Shown: positions 58,075 to 64,000 of the stretch, piece by piece
Position numbering within the stretch: the stretch's first letter is position 1
Layout of the letters: every line of letters starts with the position of its first letter
Source of the DNA: Pontederia crassipes
Taxonomy: Eukaryota > Streptophyta > Magnoliopsida > Commelinales > Pontederiaceae
Length of the DNA: 64,000 nucleotides
Assembly (NCBI GenBank): GCA_030549335.1
Contig: JAUKPH010000023.1
Span: 3,553,501 to 3,617,500, forward strand
Reading direction: 5' to 3'
Program-made: the position numbers and the translations under genes
The notes under the pieces: generated by a model
What the model saw: the letters and a program-made list of their open reading frames with translations, nothing else
Databases searched by the model: none
Told to the model about the DNA's origin: nothing

Positions 58075-58888
58075 GTCGAGTGGCTTTTAAATAACTTTAC
58101 CTCCTTAATAAGTTTTTATGTAAATATGCTCGAATTATAATAGATATCCAAACCTGCCTGCTAGTTGTTAAACATGGTGTTAACACATGGAATGTACCTA
58201 TTTTAAGTCTCTGCACATAATTTTCCACCAAATTGGAGGTATGAACATCAGACTTCAATGATGTCTATACCCCATCAACGCATAAAGGAAACTGAAAGGG
58301 TTTTTAATAAAAATGTAATGCCTACAAATCTGGTAGGTCTCCTCTTCTTAGTAAAAAAACCAAGTTTTTAATTTAGAGAAATGTAGTTCAGTTTTTAATT
58401 TAGTAAATAATGGGTTGTTGACCTTGTATGAAAAAAAGAGTATTAAAAACTTGCTCTATTTCTTTTTGTAAATTCTTAAAAATCACCTATGTCAGGAGGT
58501 TCCTTCTGCCTCATTCATGAGCTTGTCCAACTTTTGTTGTCTATTTTGCAGTGCACTCGAAGTCTGGAATATACACGGGCAAAACAATTTTCAAATGCAA
58601 AAGAACTTGATGCATTGTGGTTTATTTATTTTACTGTTTAGGATCCATTGGTTTAATATATGTATTGGGTTACTATCATGCGTTCTTTCTTTTGTCAGGA
58701 GTTAACTGACAAAACCATTTCTTTGACAAGGTTGCTATCTAAAATCATTTCTGGTAAAACAGAAAGAGTTGGCTGTTTTCCATGTTGATACATTGCTACC
58801 TGATTTACTAGTGTTCAAGGCAAGCCAATTTAAATCTGCATGCTAAAGCTTGTCTCTATCTGGCAACTAATGTAGGAAACAACTATTG
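58075..58888 (+). repeat. Array B module B5, partial and rearranged
   Basis: Starts at GAGTGGCTTTTAAATAACTT (mid-module), runs to GGTAGGTCTCC (58335), skips the GTGGATAGCACG segment, then continues with TGCACTCGAAG (58551) to CTATCTGGCAACTAATG. Truncated by copia sequence at about 58889. Confidence 0.65.
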
Positions 58889-58926
58889 TGGGGAAATCTG
58901 CTCAAGCGTCTGACTACATAGGGGAA

Positions 58927-59776
58927 TCACATAGCGTATATCAGGCTTCCAACTTCTCTAGCGTATGGAACCCGAGATATGTACTTCTCTGTTTCTGATT
59001 TTGGTGCAAAAGCAATAGGGAGATGAACATTTGCAGCTGATGGAGTATTCAAAGGCTTCGCTCCAGACATTGCAAACATGGATAAAATCTTCTGAATATA
59101 ACTTTTCTGAGATAAGAAGCGTTTACTCTGTGCGCGATCCCTTAGAGTTTCCATCCTCAAAATTTTTTGTGCTGCACCAAGATGTCGAATTTTGCACTCA
59201 AAAGTTTCTTCAAATTCTGAATGTCTGACATTTCCCTGACAGCAATGAGCGTGTCAGCAATATATAAAAGCAGATAAATGGTGAAGCCATCCTTCTCCTT
59301 CTTATGATAAACACAACAATCACAAGGACTTCGACTGATCATGAAGCTGTCCAACCTCTTGTACCATTGTTTGAGAAATTGCTTCGTGTCATACAAAGAT
59401 TTCTTTAGTCTGCAAACTTGATCTTCCTTTCCTGAAATGAAGATTCCCTTTGGCTGGCTCATAAGAATGTCTTCTTCAAGTTCTCCATAGAGGAAAGTAG
59501 TCTTCACATCTAGTTGGTCAAGCTCTAGATTCTCTGATGTGTTACAAGAGCAAGCAACACCCTGACAACATGTGAGAATATCTCATTGTAGTCCACATCT
59601 TCTTTCTGACTATAACCTTTAGCAATTAGTCGTGCTTTATATCTTGTGCCTTCAACTCCTGGAATTCCATATTTCTTCTTGAAGATCCATTTACCGTCAA
59701 CGACCTTTCTGTCTTTAGGCAACTTGACCAGCTCCCAAGTCTGATTCTTGTGAAGAGATTTCATCTCCTTACCCAT
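58927..59776 (-). pseudogene. Copia reverse transcriptase, broken
   Basis: 59776-59525 reads WELVKLPKDRKVVDGKWIFK and ARLIAKGYSQKEDVDYNEIF. 59507-59157 reads FLYGELEEDILMSQPKG, VCRLKKSLYDTKQ and, at the catalytic site, LLLYIADTL where YVDD is usual. 59160-58927 reads LSQKSYIQKILSMFAM and SRVPYAREVGSLIYAM. Frame breaks between the parts; the changed catalytic motif (YIAD) argues that it is dead. Confidence 0.87.
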
Positions 59777-60029
59777 AGCAGCGATCCACTATTCAAATTC
59801 GGCACATGTGATGCATCCCTATAAGAGGACGATTCTAGGGACTCCACCTTTTCAGCTACCTACAATGCATAAGCAACCATGTTCTCGAAGCCATATCACT
59901 TAAGAGGACCCACTTCTCTACGAGGACATTTAGCAGCGATTGACTCCTCTTCAAGTTATTAATCAGATTCTTCATGTTTTGATTCTGCTTCTTGATGTGA
60001 TTTTTCAGCATCATTCTCAGCTGGAGTGA

Positions 60030-60274
60030 ATAGCCGGTCCCAAGCCCGGATAAAGGAGAAGGGTTGTGTTAGGCTCCGACAGCCAACATAAAATCCTGTC
60101 GAATCTTATGAACATGGATCAACGAATATATTGTGTTAATGCTAGGTCGTTACCCGTAAGTAACGCGCTGTACAGCTCGGGTACAGTGATAAGAAAGTAG
60201 AGCGGAATGGCGTCGTATGATCCATGTAGCCGACCCCACCTAGTGGGATAAGGCTTTGTTGTTGTTGTTGTTGT
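60030..60274 (+). mobile_element. RTE derivative with an independent internal deletion
   Basis: About 245 bp: RTE 5' sequence from ATAGCCGG through the ORF start to GTACAGTGATAAGA (LINE about 2495-2663), joined to TAGAGCGGAATGG near the 3' end (LINE about 5577 onward), then hairpin and GTT tail. Flanked by a 17-bp target duplication ending CAGCTGGAGTGA (60013-60029 and 60275-60291, two mismatches). The junction differs from that of the copies at 48992 and 61708. Confidence 0.92.
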
Positions 60275-60291
60275 ATCCCCAGCTGGAGTGA

Positions 60292-60779
60292 CTTCAACCT
60301 CCACCTGTTTACTAACACTCTCTTCAGCCTCCACCTTCAACTGAAGCATTGATGCTTCATTAAAGGTCACGCCTTTGCAGTGGATGAGTTTGTGTTCTGA
60401 AGGGGACCAGTTCTGTAGCCCTTCACTCCTGCACCAAATCCCATGATAGTATGCTGAATATCCAAAAACTTTTCGAGAAGGATTTTCTGATCATACTTCA
60501 ATTGGAGTCTTCATATCAATTGCAAAACTTTTCGAGCAGGATTTTCTGATCATACTTCAATTGGAGTCTTCAGATCAATTGCAGTCGCCGGGCTCCGATT
60601 CACCAAGTAGCAAGCTGTATTAACATCTTGAACCCAGAACGTTTTGTTCAGGTCAGCATTTGAGAGCATGCACCTTGCTCTCTCCAGAAGTGTTCTGTTC
60701 GTTCATTCTGCAACTCCATTCTGCTGTGGAGTTTCCCTGACTATGCAATGCCTTCACCTTGGTAGGATCCTTCCATATT
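60292..60779 (-). pseudogene. Copia integrase C-terminal part, broken
   Basis: Reading leftward from about 60735: a remnant like HSQGNSTAEW, then LERARCMLSNADLNKTFWVQ, NTACYLVNRSPATAIDLKTP and GFGAGVKGY. The NRSP(A/S)-AID-KTP segment is typical of copia integrases. It contains a tandem duplication of about 60 bp and stops. Confidence 0.8.
60465..60585. repeat. About 60-bp tandem duplication in the copia integrase remnant
   Basis: AACTTTTCGAGAAGGATTTT to TCATATCAATTGC (60469-60525) is repeated as AACTTTTCGAGCAGGATTTT to TCAGATCAATTGC (60526-60582), with two or more differences. Confidence 0.85.
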
Positions 60780-61697
60780 TAAAAAAAACATATTTTTTTA
60801 CTTGGACATGATTGGGTGTTATTTCTATACATCACACTGCTGCATGCCGTTATTTCTTCTCCCTTTTTGTTTTTCTCCTGTTCTGTTGTTGCCATTGCCG
60901 CTGTCTCCACCCAGCTGTTGCCATCCTGCTCTGCTTCTGCTGTCGTCACTCTCTTCAGGTTCCCCTCTCTTTCCCCCTCCCTCCCTCCCTCTCCATGCAT
61001 ACCTCTTCCTGCTTGAGAGCATATGGAGCCCCTAGCGCTTCCTACCAATGAGTAGAAGGGAGAAAGAACAGAAGGTTCTCCTCCCCCTCCCCCTCACCCT
61101 TGACGTCCACCTCTCCCTGCTCATTAGCAGTCAGAGCCCTAGGGGCCGGGCCTCCTACGAGGAGGGTGTCGTGAGCAGGGAGGCCTAGTTGCCTCCCCTG
61201 CTTGTGGACATGAGAAGTTCTTTTCATCTTTGAGTAGAACATTGTTAACTTTTATGTTCCACATTTAATTGTTAAGTATTATTGGTGTCCTTTTAGAAAA
61301 AATGCAATCCTTATTTTTATCTTTCTATTATGATAATTTGATAACTTTTTTGTATTAATTCCTTTCAAATTTATATTGTTAAGTTATTATTTTTAAAAAA
61401 AGTTCTTAACTTTATTATTATATCTTATTCTTTACTATTATGGTAATTTGATTTGTTTTATTAATTCTTTACAAAATTAAAGCTCAAGATTGTTTCAATA
61501 GACTTTCTCTCTCTCAAAAAAGAAAAGATTGTTTCAATAGACTATCATTATAGGTATTATTGCTATGAATTACAATATCAACTTAGAAGTTTGCACTAAA
61601 TGTGAGTCATGAAATGTAAGTTCATGTCAACGCTAAATTGTAGAATTATATAGCTTTTTTACAAATTAATATATATGTATATATTAAAATAAAATTT
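60780..61697. other. Unassigned region
   Basis: Pyrimidine-rich tracts at 60840-61020 (many short open frames on both strands, low complexity), then AT-rich DNA. CTCCCTGCTCA (61110) and TGAGCAGGGAGG (61172) could form a long hairpin. No gene recognised. Confidence 0.35.
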
Positions 61698-61707
61698 GGT
61701 AAAATCA

Positions 61708-61886
61708 AACTCCGCCTATGTTTTATAGCCGGTCCCAAGCCCGGATAAAGGAGGAGGGTTGTGTTAGGCCCCGACAGCCAGCGTAAAACCCTGTCGAATC
61801 TCATGAACATGGATCAACGAATGCGTCGTATGATCCATGTAGCCGACCCCACCTAGTGGGATAAGGCTTTGTTGTTGTTGTTGTTG
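61708..61886 (+). mobile_element. Short non-autonomous RTE derivative, copy 2
   Basis: About 178 bp with the same 5' leader, the same internal junction after GGATCAACGAAT and the same 3' hairpin and GTT tail as copy 1. Flanked by the 10-bp duplication GGTAAAATCA (61698-61707 and 61886-61895). An unrelated site with the same junction shows that the short form itself transposes. Confidence 0.93.
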
Positions 61887-61966
61887 GTAAAATCAGCCGT
61901 TCCATGTTACATATCCACGATTACAGGTTTCTGCAGCCCTTCCATGTCATGTCCATCTTACGAGTT

Positions 61967-61971
<5 letters not shown>

Positions 61972-62019
<48 letters not shown>
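61972..62019. repeat. (AT)n microsatellite
   Basis: 48 bases of perfect AT repeat. Confidence 0.97.
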
Positions 62020-62021
<2 letters not shown>

Positions 62022-62522
62022 CACATCTGAATGTGAACTAAAAAAAATATCTTGTTTAGCAGAAAGTATTCAACATCTCTAAAGGGGTGCTTTTTTGAGG
62101 TAACATATCTGAAATTTCTCCATTTTCTGACACTGTTCTAAAATTACATGATTCACCACATTGCCTTATTCACATGCACCAAACTGTTGGCAATGTTTCT
62201 GCCTTAGGAGACTAGCATCTATCTTGATTGCAACCTAATTGACAATTTCAAAATCACTTTAAAATAAGAATATATATATTTTTGTTTATTAAAGGAACCA
62301 ATGTGAAACGCAAGTAAATAACTTTGTGAAGAAAGCAATATACATTATTGGTAACTTAAATGGTGACAATTGTTTTAGTGGAAACCTAATTTTCAGTAAT
62401 CTGAAATGTTAGCTAAATGATTTCTAAATTGTTTGAAAAAAAAACTCGTATTCCTTCTGCTAGTAGTGAACCTACACTATATATTATGCTCTTTTCCATG
62501 CTTGTTGCAATCTGTTTGGCAG
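62020..62522. other. Unassigned, probably intronic
   Basis: AT-rich, no reading frame. Lies upstream of the possible HGSNAT exon. Confidence 0.35.
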
Positions 62523-62564
62523 TCTCTATTGGCTTATTCCGGATTGGATGACAACTAGTTTTTG
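62523..62564 (+). CDS. Possible HGSNAT-family exon
   Basis: After the acceptor CTGTTTGGCAG, one frame reads LYWLIPDWMTTSF and then a donor-like GGTAGTC. Plant HGSNAT-like proteins have a YG-YVPDW motif in a membrane-adjacent segment. Match is short, so the call is weak. The luminal exon expected between this and 63084 was not found. Confidence 0.35.
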
Positions 62565-62579
62565 GTAGTCACCTGTTTA

Positions 62580-62765
62580 CACTGGAAATAGCCCATCGAG
62601 AACCCCCAAACTGTGTTACGCATCTATGATCTAGTACTGCATTCGTCGCCAGACCTCTGCTGCAGTGGGGCAGCCGCAAAAGAGGTGACTGTTGGCCTCC
62701 TCTGCAGGTGGTGTTCGTGTTTGGCGCCAATCTCACCCGGTACCATGTTTTTGTATCTAGCAAGT
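62580..62765 (-). mobile_element. L1 zf-RVT fragment within the HGSNAT interval
   Basis: A minus-strand frame reads PPAEEANSHLFCGCPTAAEV followed by WRRMQ, the zf-RVT signature of L1 ORF2, near 62700-62640. Isolated fragment without tail or other domains. Confidence 0.65.
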
Positions 62766-63083
62766 AGTATAAAGTTTATGATCTTGTGCTAGCCTAACAA
62801 CTTTTGCTCATGCATTACATTATCTAGACATAAAAGCTTTATTTAATTACTTTATCACCCACCTCTCACTTAAGGTGTACATGTTAATTTTGAGTTATTT
62901 AAAATAGTATCATTTCAATGTCATGATTGTTAACATTGTTACTCTGCCTATGTGACTTTTTGGAGGTACCTATACAGATATGTATGACATTTTTCTACTT
63001 GTCCCTGGTATTGAAGTGCACCGCTTGTTCATAAACTTCAGTCATACAGTGACTTGGTTCTTTCTTCGAATGAATTGTTTCAG
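62766..63083. other. Unassigned, probably intronic
   Basis: No exon or repeat recognised. Ends with the acceptor GAATTGTTTCAG. Confidence 0.35.
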
Positions 63084-63162
63084 GATCATAAAGATCGCCT
63101 CATGAATTGGTTGTTGTTTTCACTTTCTATTATGGCTATTGGCGCATTCTCCAACTTTATGG
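63084..63162 (+). CDS. HGSNAT-family exon (transmembrane segment)
   Basis: DHKDRLMNWLLFSLSIMAIG and AFSNFMG, bounded by the acceptor TTTCAG and a donor GTACAT. Plant heparan-alpha-glucosaminide N-acetyltransferase-like proteins have a similar H-(D/E)R---W segment followed by a hydrophobic helix at this position. It ends in phase 1 (the G of a Gly codon) and joins the next exon as MG-IPLNK. These are multi-pass membrane proteins; their substrate in plants is unsettled. Confidence 0.65.
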
Positions 63163-63275
63163 GTACATTCAGTTCTATCATCCCTATTTCTGAATCGTAT
63201 CTATTCATTACGATTTGTTGGTCTCTCAGTTCGCTCAAAGATGCTTGAGACTGAAACATATTGAAATCTTTGTAG
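63163..63275 (+). other. Intron between HGSNAT-like exons
   Basis: 113 bases with GTACAT at the start and a TTTGTAG acceptor. The phase of both exons agrees. Confidence 0.6.
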
Positions 63276-63367
63276 GAATTCCTCTCAACAAATCACTATA
63301 CACAATCAGTTACATGTTGCTAACAACAGGTTCAGCAGGATTTACATTTTGCGTTCTATACATATTG
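63276..63367 (+). CDS. HGSNAT-family exon (transmembrane segment)
   Basis: Reads GIPLNKSLYTISYMLLTTGS and AGFTFCVLYIL, followed by the donor GTGAGT. (I/M)PLNK-LYT-SY---T-G-AG----Y-L is strongly characteristic of the HGSNAT/DUF5009-type acyltransferase family. The next exon is expected beyond 63368 but is not identified before the L1 remnant. Whether the gene is functional cannot be judged from the window. Confidence 0.75.
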
Positions 63368-63640
63368 GTGAGTTCCTGATATTTGAAATACTGATATTTT
63401 ATCTTGGTATATGCAATAAATTTCATGCATGCGGGTGGAACTTTGCTCTATTGTAAGTTTAGAGAATAGTCGTCATGATACCTCATTGATTAAATAACTG
63501 CATAGATTCCTGTGAGTCACCACTGTAGATTTGTGCCAGTTCAACATATCTTCATTGTTTCATAATGGTTTATTCTTTGTGTCCTGAGCTTGAAAGAAAA
63601 TAATACGCAAGAATAAGTTGCTAGTTTGGATTTCTTTTTT
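63368..63640. other. Unassigned, probably intronic
   Basis: AT-rich, no reading frame. Confidence 0.35.
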
Positions 63641-63843
63641 TTTTTCAAAGAAAAATAGGATGTTGAGATTGAGTCAATCATCCATTTATTAAAATTTTAG
63701 TTATAGGTTACAAGAAGGAATGTACAGAGTCACAAGCACATATCATAATTCTCTCCAGTCTTTAATATGTCGCCGGGTTGTTAGCACCATATTCTCCACA
63801 TAAACCCTGTCGCCACTGAACAATTTGTTGTTGCGTTGTTTCT
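63641..63843 (-). mobile_element. 5'-truncated L1-clade LINE 3' end
   Basis: A T-run near 63631-63644 is a reversed poly(A) tail. The minus strand then carries 3' UTR-like sequence and an ORF2 C-terminal segment containing QRNNKLFSGDRVYVENMVL and DWREL with a stop. Interrupted or bounded by the RTE copy at 63844. Confidence 0.7.
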
Positions 63844-64000
63844 AACAACAACAACAACAAAGCCTTATCCCACTAGGTGGGGTCGGCCCGCTTAAATGTT
63901 CCTCTCTTCCTAAAACAAGTGTTGATAATCTTAAGGTCGTATGCTAAAGAAAAATCAATAATAGTTTGTCCTTCCTCATTCAACTCCCCAAAACCAAAAC
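63844..64000 (-). mobile_element. Internally deleted RTE copy, runs off the window
   Basis: The minus-strand GTT tail and hairpin (63844-63885) are joined directly to endonuclease-domain sequence matching LINE positions about 3239-3348, skipping the rest of the endonuclease, the RT and the C-terminus. A third distinct deletion junction (about 3348 to 5608). Its 5' end lies beyond 64000. Confidence 0.88.

Larger units (their letters stand above)
58889..60779 (-). mobile_element. Ty1/copia fragment (integrase and RT), no LTRs
   Basis: Minus-strand order from 60779 down: integrase C-terminal half, linker, RT, and the start of the region before RNase H. No LTR or primer site. Interrupted by an RTE derivative at 60030-60274. 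Its left end truncates array B. Confidence 0.85.

Noticed and set aside
60802-61051. Cys/Leu/Ser-rich hydrophobic frames.
   Set aside because: Pyrimidine-rich low-complexity DNA with equivalent frames on both strands.
61110-61190. Hairpin from CTCCCTGCTCA and TGAGCAGGGAGG as a terminator or microRNA precursor.
   Set aside because: Short stem with a long loop and no supporting context.

Overview
This is plant nuclear DNA, almost certainly from a flowering plant. It carries chromodomain Ty3/gypsy elements, a SIRE-type copia LTR, RTE and L1 LINEs, a CACTA end and a hAT MITE, together with spliced fragments of three plant gene families: SEC14-like SFH, FD-like bZIP and the heparan-alpha-glucosaminide N-acetyltransferase (HGSNAT) family. 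I could not place it to family or species. Most of the window is nested, decaying transposons. The only long intact reading frame belongs to an RTE retrotransposon.

Layout. 1-11767 (array A): a GC-rich leader followed by four direct copies of a roughly 2-kb AT-rich module, the first carrying an intact RTE LINE. 11768-16774: a broken chromovirus with only its 3' LTR. 16895-17110: FD-like bZIP fragment (minus). 17402-18205: 5'-truncated RTE (minus). 18737-24000: decayed Ty3/gypsy element with recognisable LTRs and a 46-unit ATT microsatellite. 24540-26220: decayed tandem repeats. 26363-27040: an inverted-repeat-bounded, GC-rich minisatellite element. 27196-36238: an SFH pseudogene (minus) with one exon split by an 8-kb gypsy element with LTRs over 2 kb. 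36240-38770: AT-rich tandem repeats that include a second copy of part of the SFH exon. 40847: a CACTA terminus. About 41260-43461: 3' end of a SIRE/Maximus-like copia element holding a hAT MITE with perfect 8-bp target duplications. 44640-58888 (array B): a second copy of the array A leader and modules, offset about 44.64 kb, interrupted by a short RTE derivative, a 5'-inverted L1 fragment and a nearly full-length L1. 58889-60779: copia fragment (minus) holding another RTE derivative. 61708-61886: another short RTE derivative. 62523-63367: probable HGSNAT exons (plus). 63641-64000: L1 3' end and an internally deleted RTE.

The main story is one RTE family. An intact copy (2453-5657) coexists with six other copies that share its 3' end: a CCCAC/GTGGG stem-loop and a GTT tail. 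They are one simple 5' truncation, one bare 42-bp tail, and four internally deleted forms with three different deletion junctions. One junction is shared by two unlinked copies, so that short form appears to be a mobile non-autonomous family. The intact LINE and one short copy sit at the same nucleotide of paralogous modules in arrays A and B, while the other modules have that site empty.
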